The notes under the pieces were generated by a model. That model was not told where the DNA came from and did not search any database. It saw only the letters and a program-made list of their open reading frames with translations. From the NCBI RefSeq assembly GCF_020623625.1, contig NC_060206.1, positions 728,462 to 792,461 of the forward strand: 64,000 nt of DNA. Reading direction: 5' to 3'. A program made the position numbers and the translations under genes. Of the stretch, positions 28,454 through 37,345 are shown in pieces. Numbering within the stretch: the first letter of the stretch is position 1; each line of letters opens with the position of its first letter. This stretch comes from Saccharomycodes ludwigii (Eukaryota; Ascomycota; Saccharomycetes; Saccharomycodales; Saccharomycodaceae).

Positions 28454-30144
28454 CTGTGAGAAAAAAAAAAAAAAAAAAAGCCTTTTTCTTTCACTTTTCA
28501 GGGTTTAGTCCTTAGTTTTTTTTCGATATTTATTTATTTTTTTTCTTTTTTAATATATAAACTACAGAAAAAATAAATAAGGTAAAACAAAACAAGATAA
28601 AATAATTTCTTTTCATTTAATTATATATATATGTATATATATATATATGATACTTTTTGAACATTTTTCAAATACCATTTTAAAAAAAAAAAGAAAATGC
28701 TGAGTAGGTTGTTCAATCTATGTATTTGGAATATATATATGTATTTTTTTTTGCCAATATGTATTTTTTATTTCTCTTTTATTATAATTAAAAAACTAAT
28801 CGAGAGAGGAAGAAAGGGTGCTGATTTTGGTTATTATTCAATATATAGATGGTAATAATGCCTGGAGATATCGTAGAGATAACTTCTATATCATGAGCTA
28901 AAGCTAAATGTTGTTTCCATGTTTAAGGAATCATATTTGCTTATTTTTCTTTTTCGTTTTCGTTTTCCTTTTTTACCTAATTAGAATATGTACTCTAGCT
29001 ACATTGCACCCTGATTCCTATGAATTCGTTTTGTATTTATATCAAATTAAAAAGTGTCTGGGATTTTATTAGTTGCTCTGCGGTGATTGCAAGGTATAGG
29101 AAAGCCGTTATGTCAAAGGTCCGATGCGACTCCACACAAAAAAAAACTGTTTATTTTTATTTTATTTTTTCAATAATATTCTTCAAAGCGGGTGTAAAAT
29201 TTAAAACTTTCATTTAACATATATTTCTAAATTGCTCATCTTTCAACACATAAATGAATATTATATCCCTCCGTTGCTTTACTCCTAATGATCTTTTTAA
29301 CCAGCATCACTGCAGTTTTTTTTCCTTGGATTTTATAAAAAAAAAATAAAAAAAAAAAAAAAAAAGTTAATTAAAGAGGCTTGCTTTTATGCACCCTCAA
29401 AATAATGACATAGAACCTTGTGAAGCGAAAATTAACACTGAATTTAAAACCCTTATTCAAAAATAGAACATTCTATTACATTATAAAATGAATTAAACTC
29501 TACAATGTTTGTACTCTGTATCGTATATTTTTATTAAGGAAATATATACTAGCTTTTCTACAACGTAACGATTTTCATAGCATTTACTTGAAAGCAGAGT
29601 TGCAGTAAAAAATGGAAAGTGTATTTTATTTTGAATTTTTCGTTCAATTGTAACATGGTGTGAGATTTTATCTACTTATTTTGTTTTCTTTCAAAATAGA
29701 ATGTGTTTTGTAGGTCGTTGGGCTTTATGAATTGCGTAAATCTTTCATTATTTTTAAATGGGACTTAGAAAATACAAAATGTAGGCACGTACCAAAAAAG
29801 GTTGCTACACTCAAAGATATTATTTTGATTGCCCTCTTTTAGGGCCATTTAATTTAAAATTGGTGAAAAAGGTTTGTATTCTGCCAGTATTTTATTTTTA
29901 TAGCCTTATAATAATATTCAAACAAATGCATCATTACATATAAAAAGTAATTAGAAAAACGAGTCGCTGTGTCAAGATATTGAATGGAAGAGAGGGATTA
30001 TTCATATAATCTTGTAACTCATCGTTCGTATAAACATAACATTAAAATACTAATTAAATAAGGCAAATAAAATATAAATGCTATAAATCTTTGTGTATAA
30101 GTTAACTTTATGAATTATATAAATGGATCTTATTCAACCAAGAA
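28454..30144. promoter_or_regulatory. FRE upstream region with two Aft-type TGCACCC sites
   Basis: 1.69 kb that is upstream only of the FRE gene, since the secreted-protein gene on the right also runs on the minus strand and ends here. TGCACCC occurs at 29005-29011 and 29390-29396, matching the PyPuCACCC core bound by Aft1/Aft2 in Saccharomyces; the sites are about 550 and 940 bp from the ATG. An ATTGCTCA near 29232 is one base from a Mac1 element. The distal part contains one copy of a dispersed repeat (29864-29986). I see no gene. Confidence 0.5.
29864..29986. repeat. Dispersed repeat, copy A
   Basis: A segment of about 123 bp aligns with 49250-49374 at an estimated 75-80% identity by eye. 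It includes a perfect shared run TATAGCCTTATAATAATATTC followed by AAACAA and ACATATAAAAAGT. It could be a relic of a solo LTR or another mobile sequence; no terminal repeat or target duplication was recognised. Confidence 0.6.
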
Positions 30145-31002
30145 TTAACATTGAACACCATTTGGACCAAACCCCAAGCGCTGTATCGTTTCAAATGGTC
30201 TATCTACAACAAAATCACCATGTAAATATGGACTCCAACTTCCACATTGTAATTCAGTTCCGACAGAGTATCTTTTGACACAGGTTTGTTTTTGTAGATC
30301 TTGCCAGAACATGTCTTTTTGAGTCCAGATTTGGCTAACAGAATTTGGTGGAATAGGTACGTCCAAATAGCCTCTTTGACATGCAGATTCGCTAACCCAA
30401 ACCCCAGAATGAAGTGCAAACTCTCTACCTATATCAAAATCAAAACCATCTTGAAAAAAAGAAACAGTTTCTTGAGACCAGCTTTGTGTATAAGTTAGTG
30501 TTGAGGATGAAGAATCTGTATACTGACAACCACTGGCTGGATACCACTGCTGTTTCCAAGGACCCTGGCCCACAACTTGCCACTGAGTGAATGAAATCTC
30601 TGTTGGAACATTTTTGGAACCACACTTCATTTTAAGTTCATCAATACCATCTAAAGCAATATCGGTGACTATTGTTTTGGTTGTTGTAATGTAATACATA
30701 TCGTCGGTGTTATGTTTTCCTTGTTGTTTATTAGCAAAAGCGACATCTAAAGCATCATCAATGGAGCCAACTGGGGTAGCTGATTTTCTACAATTTTCAA
30801 AACTAGAACCCGTGAATTTGATGTCAATAAAATTGTCAGCAAAAGGAACTGGATCTACCAACTTTTCAGTAACAACATCTATATCTTTAGTTTCAAAAAA
30901 CGCAGCTAATCTATTAGGTATAATGCCAGCTTCAACAAATACTAAGTTGAACAAATATAATAAAACAGTTAGTCTGAATAAATTAAAAGGTGCGGCTGTC
31001 AT
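30145..31002 (-). CDS. Secreted cysteine-containing protein, function unknown
   Basis: A 285-aa protein with an N-terminal signal peptide (LTVLLYLFNLVFVEAG, cleavage probably near residue 26) and no other membrane segment or GPI signal, so probably secreted. There are seven cysteines, six of them spread through 115-275 in a Trp- and Tyr-rich domain: FTQWQVVGQGPWKQQWYP, SGVWVSESACQRGYLDVPIP, then QIWTQKDMFWQDLQKQTCVK, finishing in Cys at the very C terminus. The first 110 residues are less conserved-looking. I do not recognise the family. The two halves SGCQY...SACQRG and QTC...LQC...VQC suggest three disulphides. It is transcribed divergently from the M16 gene, with a cluster of ACGT cores between them. 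Confidence 0.8.
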   Translation of the reverse strand: MTAAPFNLFRLTVLLYLFNLVFVEAGIIPNRLAAFFETKDIDVVTEKLVDPVPFADNFIDIKFTGSSFENCRKSATPVGSIDDALDVAFANKQQGKHNTDDMYYITTTKTIVTDIALDGIDELKMKCGSKNVPTEISFTQWQVVGQGPWKQQWYPASGCQYTDSSSSTLTYTQSWSQETVSFFQDGFDFDIGREFALHSGVWVSESACQRGYLDVPIPPNSVSQIWTQKDMFWQDLQKQTCVKRYSVGTELQCGSWSPYLHGDFVVDRPFETIQRLGFGPNGVQC

Positions 31003-32218
31003 CTTACCTTTAGTCTTCCTTTTTTGTTTTTTTTTTTTTTTTTATTTTTTTTCTTTTTATTTTATCTTTAATATTCAAGTTATCATATTGGAAATGAAAA
31101 GTGGTTATTTTTGAAGCCAATTGATGCAACCGGCAGGAGTTGAGATTAATGAAGGTATAAAGCGCTCTTTTATAATTTAGAATAAAACTTTCAACTAAGA
31201 TTTTTTTTTTTTATGATAATCTACACTGCAAGAATTTACAGTAAGATCTTGATAACTTTTTTTTTTGTATTATTTTAAATTATAATGTGAATTACACGTA
31301 ATTTGCTACGTGGAAGAACCCCTTTATTCCAAAAAAAAGAAATCTCTTAGATACTTACGTAGTTTGTTAGTATTACCTACGTATTTCATGGAGCGCAAGC
31401 TTGTAAATCATTTACGTAATTTTTTTTTTTTTTTCAGCCGTTAAATTAGCAAATGATGAGAAAAGAAAGAAATGGCACGGAATATTTAAATACTACTTTA
31501 AGATTTATTTTATTAATTATAAATATCAAAAATAGTAATTTCATCCCTTTCTAATTTGAAAAAATAATAATTAAATTTGAGCAATTAATTGCTACATATC
31601 GAAATGACTGTTTCACGGTATTCATTTTTTTATTTTTATTTTTATTTTCTTGTTTAAAAATCCACTTTATTTTAACATTTTTCATCTTAACAACAAAAGA
31701 AAAAAAGAAAAGAAAAAAAGAAAAGAAAAAAAGAAAAAAAAAAAAAAAAAAATGTAGGCCGAGGAAGTCTAAATTCCGATATAAAATTATCTGACAACAA
31801 TTTTTAATGTCCGCTTTAAAAAAAAAATAAATAAATAAATTAATCTAATAGCCAAATTAAATGAATAAAAATCTCCCTATTTTTAAAAAAAAAAATTTTT
31901 CTTCTCAAGACAATGTTTGAGCAAATATATGTAACCTCTTTTTTATTGGTGCATAGTTTTAAACCAAATTTTAGATTCTACTCTTCTCAACATATGCTGC
32001 TTCCCTCCATGCTCCTCTTTTTCATATTAATATTGAATCCTTGCGAAAAATTAGGAAATTTGACAAACTCTTCATCCCCCTCTCCCTAGTAGAATATGAC
32101 AATCATTAATAAGCTTTTACAGCAATATATATATATATAAGGAGCTTAATGTTAAATTTGACTTCATTGGAAATTTGTTTATAAAAAAAACCATCACCTC
32201 TCCAAACACAGGCTACCA
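31003..32218. promoter_or_regulatory. Divergent promoter with ACGT-core cluster
   Basis: 1.2 kb between the secreted-protein gene and the M16 gene. Five ACGT cores fall within about 125 bp: CACGTAA (near 31296), CTACGTGG (near 31306), TTACGTAG (31354-31361), CTACGTAT (31378-31385) and TTACGTAA (31412-31419). TTACGTAA is a known Yap-family bZIP site; the others are half-matches. A poly-purine AAGAAAAA repeat lies at 31690-31750. TGAGCAAA is at 31918-31925. Confidence 0.4.
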
Positions 32219-35200
32219 ATGACGTTTACTAAATTATTGTCTTTTAACTTTGATTACGCACCTGATTACACTTTAAACAAGTATGTCTCTTCACGAACAA
32301 GATTGCAGCTGATATATCTTCAATCAAAGACTTTCACCTCAATAAATGGATATTTTGTTGTATATGATGGGATAATGAATGATTCTAATTGTTCTAGTGC
32401 CTTACAACATTTAATTTTTTATGGATCTAAAAAATATCCCTATAAAGGTTTTCTAAAAACAGCTGGGAATAGGTGTATGTGTGATATTAATACATGGGAC
32501 TCTGCTGATCACGTCATTTATTCTTTAAGCAGTACTGGTTGGGAAGGATTTAAAAAAATATTACCGGTTTATGTAGATCATCTATTCAATCCAACTTTAA
32601 CCGACGAAGCTTTTTACACAGCGATCCACCACATAGATCCCGACAGCTTGGAGGACAAAGGTTCATTTTATGAACTTTTACAACACTTGGAATCTCAGGG
32701 TTGGTTTTGTATGAATTCGGCAAAACGTGATCTAATTTTTGATGATAATAGTAAGTATGAATTAAAAACAAACAGTTTAACTAAGAATTTACGTAATTTA
32801 ACAAATGATACTGTTAGGAAATTTCACAAAGAGATGTATTCTTCCGATAATATATGTTTACTTATTACTGGTAATGTTCCAGAACAAGAACTACTAGATA
32901 TTGTTACAAACTTTGACAATAAATTGCCTGAAATTAAAATCAAAAAAAGACAGCCCTTTGTTGACACTGCGGCTGCTGCAACCTTAATCCCAAGATTCAA
33001 TGGCACTACCGCTAAGGAAGCTACTGTAGAACTTCCAGAATTAGATGAATCTCTAGGTGTGATCTCCTTTTCCTGGATCACTGAAAAATATGAAAATGCC
33101 ATGCAAATTTTGGCTATTGATATTTTGATGGAATATTTAACTGAAGGATCATTATCTGTTTTCTACAGAGAACTTATTGAAATTGAAGGTCCATTATCTA
33201 ATGAGGTTGAGTATTGGACTGATGACTTTTATCGCACCATCGTCAATTTAGATTTCCGTGGGGTTCCAACTGAAAAGTTACAATTAGCTAAAACTCGTAT
33301 TCTACAAATTTTGTCTGAGCATAAAGTTAATCTCAAGCAGATAAAGAATGTTTTAGAAAAACAGAAATGTGATTATTTATTGAAATTTGAAAAATATACA
33401 GATCACACTTTGTTAGAATATTGTGTTCCAGATTTTCTTTACGTTTCTGACATTACTGGCGAAACATTAAAACAATGCATTGGAAGTTTAAACACCTTTT
33501 CCACGTTATCAAAATGGGATCAACAACAATGGCAGAAATTACTTGAACATTGGTTTGTGGAAAACAAACCAATCATTTTGTTAGGTAAACCAAGTGAAAA
33601 AAATACTAATAATGAGGACAAGGAAAAATTATTAGAAAAAAGAAAAGAATCAATAGGTCCCTCGGAAATTGTCAATCTAAAAAAAAAACTAGAACAAGCC
33701 AATAAAGCCAATGATAAGCCAATTCCAGCGGATTTATTAAAAACTTTTTATGTTGATGAACCGTATGAAACTGTAAGATTTGTATCTACCAGGGGTATAT
33801 CGGTATTGGATTCAAATACAAATAATGATCTAAGTGATAAGTTAACCAACGACATTTTAAAAGCAAAACCAAAAAATTTCCCATTTTTTATGCATTTGGA
33901 ACAGTTTCCATCTCAATTCATTGAAGTCAATTTGTTGTTAAACATTCGAAATATTCAAAATAGAGAATTATTCCCTTACACTTATATGTTTTCTGAACTC
34001 TTCAATATGCCAATGAAATTGGAGGATGGTAAAGTTTTATCCTCTGATCACGTTCTTTCTATGTTAAAAAATGAGACTATTGATTTCTCTGTTATTCCCA
34101 GTTTAGAAGTTTCTATTTCAAGTGGTATACAAGTTTTCGCTGATTTTTTAAATGTTAATGTTGTTGCTAAAGTTAGTGAATATGACAGTGCTATTAAATG
34201 GATTAAACATGCCTTATTCGATATGGTATTTGATGAATCACGTTTAAAAATTTTACTGGACAATTTATTGTCAAAGGTAGAAACATGTAAATTACACGGG
34301 TTTGAAACTTTAGAGTTTATTATCAATAAATATTTATTTGAGGAAAAAAAAACATTGATGAAAGACAGCAATATGTTATACTCAAGCAGTTTTCTGAAAG
34401 ATGTGTTAAAAAATATTGAAAATGGGTGTTTTGAAACTAAGATATTGCCTTGTTTAAATCAATTCAGACACGATTTGACAGAAAATATGACCAATTCACA
34501 TATCTTAATACTTGGTGATATAGAAAAAATTGGGTCTTCTGGGATTTTTGAGCCATGGACAAAATATTTTGCACCTGTTATCGCTAATAGTAAACAACTC
34601 AAGGAAATTCCACCAGTACCCACTTTAAAAGAGGCGTTATCAGCATTTGGCTCTAACTTAGGCTACAAATCGTTTATTATCACCACACAGGAACCTGACT
34701 TATCATATATGAAGGTCCTAACCAATTTTGATCTCGATTATGAACATCCAGATTATGCAGCCGTTACTTTGGCAGCTAACTATCTCCTTTGCGGGGGAGG
34801 CCCACTGGAGAAAGATATTTCTGATCCAGGATTAGCTCAATGTGTCTATATTTTCCGTAATATGGACGAGGGAAACATTGGATATTCAATATATGGGAGT
34901 AATGATGTAATTAAATGTTATGAAGTTGGTCGTAAGATCATAAAAGATTATTCAACTGGTGCCAGTACTTTTGATCCGCTTTTAGTTAAAGGGGCTGTAA
35001 GTCTATCTGTGGATGAGTTAGCATCTGATGATTCGTATATTTCTGCTGCGTTACGCAACTATCTTAATACCGTTTGGTATAAAAACAGTCCAGATTGCAA
35101 TCAAAAGATCTTGACCAATTTGAAAAATGTCACGATTAATGATTTGGTACGTGTTACAAACAAATATCTGTTGCCAATGTTTATGGTAGAAAGGGGTTCT

Positions 35201-35308
35201 GTTTTTGTTAGTTGCCCTGTGAGCAAGCTTGAAGATATTCAAAAGTATTTGGAGATACAAGGCTACGAAGTACTCGTTGAAGAGCTAGGAGAAGATGCAG
35301 AAAAATAA
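32219..35308 (+). CDS. M16-family (pitrilysin-like) protein, YOL098C/Sdd3 type, zinc site degenerate
   Basis: A 1029-aa protein with the four-lobed architecture of cytosolic M16 peptidases related to S. cerevisiae YOL098C (Sdd3). The N-terminal lobe aligns through GSKKYPYKG, TAGNRCM, GWEGFKKILPVYVDH and FNPTLTDEAFYTAIHHIDPD, and the C-terminal half retains CGGGPLEKDISDPGLAQ. The inverted zinc motif HxxEH should read HTLEH at residues 60-64, but here it is S-A-L-Q-H: the first His ligand and the catalytic Glu are replaced. The third ligand, the Glu in GVVYSEM, aligns with Leu153. Proteolysis is therefore unlikely. The long intact frame argues that the protein is still made. The start ATG at 32219 gives the expected N terminus for the family. 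Confidence 0.88.
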   Translation: MTFTKLLSFNFDYAPDYTLNKYVSSRTRLQLIYLQSKTFTSINGYFVVYDGIMNDSNCSSALQHLIFYGSKKYPYKGFLKTAGNRCMCDINTWDSADHVIYSLSSTGWEGFKKILPVYVDHLFNPTLTDEAFYTAIHHIDPDSLEDKGSFYELLQHLESQGWFCMNSAKRDLIFDDNSKYELKTNSLTKNLRNLTNDTVRKFHKEMYSSDNICLLITGNVPEQELLDIVTNFDNKLPEIKIKKRQPFVDTAAAATLIPRFNGTTAKEATVELPELDESLGVISFSWITEKYENAMQILAIDILMEYLTEGSLSVFYRELIEIEGPLSNEVEYWTDDFYRTIVNLDFRGVPTEKLQLAKTRILQILSEHKVNLKQIKNVLEKQKCDYLLKFEKYTDHTLLEYCVPDFLYVSDITGETLKQCIGSLNTFSTLSKWDQQQWQKLLEHWFVENKPIILLGKPSEKNTNNEDKEKLLEKRKESIGPSEIVNLKKKLEQANKANDKPIPADLLKTFYVDEPYETVRFVSTRGISVLDSNTNNDLSDKLTNDILKAKPKNFPFFMHLEQFPSQFIEVNLLLNIRNIQNRELFPYTYMFSELFNMPMKLEDGKVLSSDHVLSMLKNETIDFSVIPSLEVSISSGIQVFADFLNVNVVAKVSEYDSAIKWIKHALFDMVFDESRLKILLDNLLSKVETCKLHGFETLEFIINKYLFEEKKTLMKDSNMLYSSSFLKDVLKNIENGCFETKILPCLNQFRHDLTENMTNSHILILGDIEKIGSSGIFEPWTKYFAPVIANSKQLKEIPPVPTLKEALSAFGSNLGYKSFIITTQEPDLSYMKVLTNFDLDYEHPDYAAVTLAANYLLCGGGPLEKDISDPGLAQCVYIFRNMDEGNIGYSIYGSNDVIKCYEVGRKIIKDYSTGASTFDPLLVKGAVSLSVDELASDDSYISAALRNYLNTVWYKNSPDCNQKILTNLKNVTINDLVRVTNKYLLPMFMVERGSVFVSCPVSKLEDIQKYLEIQGYEVLVEELGEDAEK

Positions 35309-35380
35309 GTGTATATAAGGAAGAATTCTTATACCAGTGTATAAACAATTAAAATATATAAATCAGCTACGTACTATGAA

Positions 35381-36976
35381 TCAGGTGGAGTATTGGGCAG
35401 CTTGAAAATCGATAAGCTTGAAAGTTTTATTAACCTCTGTACTGATATCGATAGTATTTATGTAATTACCATCACTAAAGAAAAATGTGTTTGTAGAAAC
35501 AAATTGTCCATCGTTAATGTAAAGTTCTAGAATATTTCTGTCAACAATACCTTGGATTTTGTAAACACTAACCGTATCAGACAAAGTTTCAGCAGGAACA
35601 ATATCCACAGAGACCTGGCCTGAGAAAAGAGGATTCCTCTCAACAAAGTTCACGTTAGTGTGAGATCTATCTAAATAAACAGCTTTTGCGTTACCCTCAA
35701 ATCCCAATCTCAAATATTCAGTGGTGTTGACACCCTTTAAATAAATATCCAAGGCGGCAAAATCAGCGTTCCCAAAAGCACTTGAATTGCTAGAAAAAGT
35801 TAATTCAAAATCAAAAAGACCAGTGGTAAAATTCGAGGCACCAGAAAGGTCAAAGGTTAGACTACTGTTTGTTTCCAAAGATTGATTTTGCAAATGATAA
35901 GAGGTACCATTCTTGGCCAAACCATTGTATATTGGGGTAGATATTAGTTGCAAAACCTCTGACTCTGGATTGGTGTTGGCATATTGCAAGGTAAAATTTC
36001 TGGCCAAAGAAAATGAGCTCCTCCAAGGGCTTGTAGGCACATTGGCACAGTATTGCCAATTAGAGGCCCAAGCCATACCGATGACTTCATCCGAAGGGGT
36101 ATTATCAACGATTTGGAAAGCATAATAATCTTTACCATAATCTAAAATCTGCGTAGCATTGGAAACAGGAGTAAACTGTTTGCCATCAAAATCACCAACA
36201 AAGTATTGAACAAAAGAACCACCAATTAATGCACCAGGGTTAACGGAAACAAACAAAACCCACTTTGATGTTTTCGTTGAATTGGTGCTGTCAACGATAG
36301 GAACCTGCACCAAGTTTGGTGTTTCATACTGATAACCTAGTATACCGTGTTGTTTAAATTCGCTAACTAGGGTCCATTTCTTTAGGTCCTTTGAGTTGTA
36401 AAAATGAACAGAATATTTTTGAGATTGGGCAACAGCCATGACCCAAGTTTGACTAGGCTGATACCAAAACACTTTTGGATCTCTAAATTGGGTTGAATTG
36501 ATGTTAATAACAGGATTGCCAGAGTACTTTTTAAAGGTCAACCCGCCATCCAAAGAATAGGCAACTTCTTGAGTTTCACTGGTTGGAGTGTTGTAGGTGT
36601 AAATGGCAACAATCCTTTTTTCGTTTGCAATAGAAGAGTTGAAGAATCCTGAAGTATTGTTCCTATCGATTACAACAGAGCCTGTATAAATCCCAGAGTT
36701 GGTGTCATTCGAAGCAATAGCAATGCCCTTCTCCTCCCAAGTACTTAGATCTTTGGAAATAGAGTGACCCCAACTAATGGGCTCAGCCCAAACAGTAGAG
36801 TTCGGATTAAATTGGTAATATGCATGCCAGACATCGTCCGCGCGATCATAAAACAACCCATTAGGATCATTCATCCAACCTTTTTCAGGTGTTAAGTGAA
36901 TTAACGGCCGATTGCTTGAGGCAGTTGCAATAGAACATCCAAGTAGGGATGTCAATAAGAAACCATTTACTTTCAT
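35381..36976 (-). CDS. SUC2: Secreted invertase (GH32 beta-fructofuranosidase)
   Basis: A 531-aa periplasmic enzyme that hydrolyses sucrose to glucose and fructose. The signal peptide covers 1-20 (FLLTSLLGCSIATAS). GH32 residues present are the nucleophile Asp37 in WMNDPNG (34-40), the transition-state stabiliser Asp166 in FRDP (164-167), and the acid/base Glu218 in YETP (217-220), where most Saccharomyces-type invertases have ECP. The C-terminal beta-sandwich is complete (ILELYINDG). Roughly fifteen N-glycosylation sequons suggest heavy mannosylation. Length equals Suc2 (532 aa). In S. cerevisiae SUC2 (YIL162W) directly follows YIL161W on the same relative strand; here six kinds of extra genes intervene, but order and orientation are kept. 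It is convergent with the M16 gene, only 72 bp apart. Confidence 0.95.
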   Translation of the reverse strand: MKVNGFLLTSLLGCSIATASSNRPLIHLTPEKGWMNDPNGLFYDRADDVWHAYYQFNPNSTVWAEPISWGHSISKDLSTWEEKGIAIASNDTNSGIYTGSVVIDRNNTSGFFNSSIANEKRIVAIYTYNTPTSETQEVAYSLDGGLTFKKYSGNPVININSTQFRDPKVFWYQPSQTWVMAVAQSQKYSVHFYNSKDLKKWTLVSEFKQHGILGYQYETPNLVQVPIVDSTNSTKTSKWVLFVSVNPGALIGGSFVQYFVGDFDGKQFTPVSNATQILDYGKDYYAFQIVDNTPSDEVIGMAWASNWQYCANVPTSPWRSSFSLARNFTLQYANTNPESEVLQLISTPIYNGLAKNGTSYHLQNQSLETNSSLTFDLSGASNFTTGLFDFELTFSSNSSAFGNADFAALDIYLKGVNTTEYLRLGFEGNAKAVYLDRSHTNVNFVERNPLFSGQVSVDIVPAETLSDTVSVYKIQGIVDRNILELYINDGQFVSTNTFFFSDGNYINTIDISTEVNKTFKLIDFQAAQYST

Positions 36977-37311
36977 TGGTGCGTATTATTATCTTTCGTT
37001 GTTGTTGTTTTTGTGTCTTGTTTTTTATTTTTTATTTTTACTCGGTGTAATGAAGAATCTAAACACGATTGAAAAGATAAATATTTTTTAATTATATTCA
37101 GTTTAGCAATTAAAATGCTGCATTTATATATTTTTTATTAGACAGGAGATAAATGCCTAAAACGAAAAATAAATAACATGAAATGACGAATTGGACAAAC
37201 TGTTTTTACTGCCAAGTCACATTTTACAGCCTCTTATATTTTTATTGTTGAATTTAGCATTCTTTCGAAGTCAGAAGAGAAAAATTTTTCCCATTCAGTT
37301 AGAAAAACCCA

Positions 37312-37345
<34 letters not shown>

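Noticed and set aside
29060-29125. tRNA-like string with a GGTCCGATGCGACTCC box
   Set aside because: The B-box fit is partial and no matching acceptor stem or A box at correct spacing could be folded by eye.
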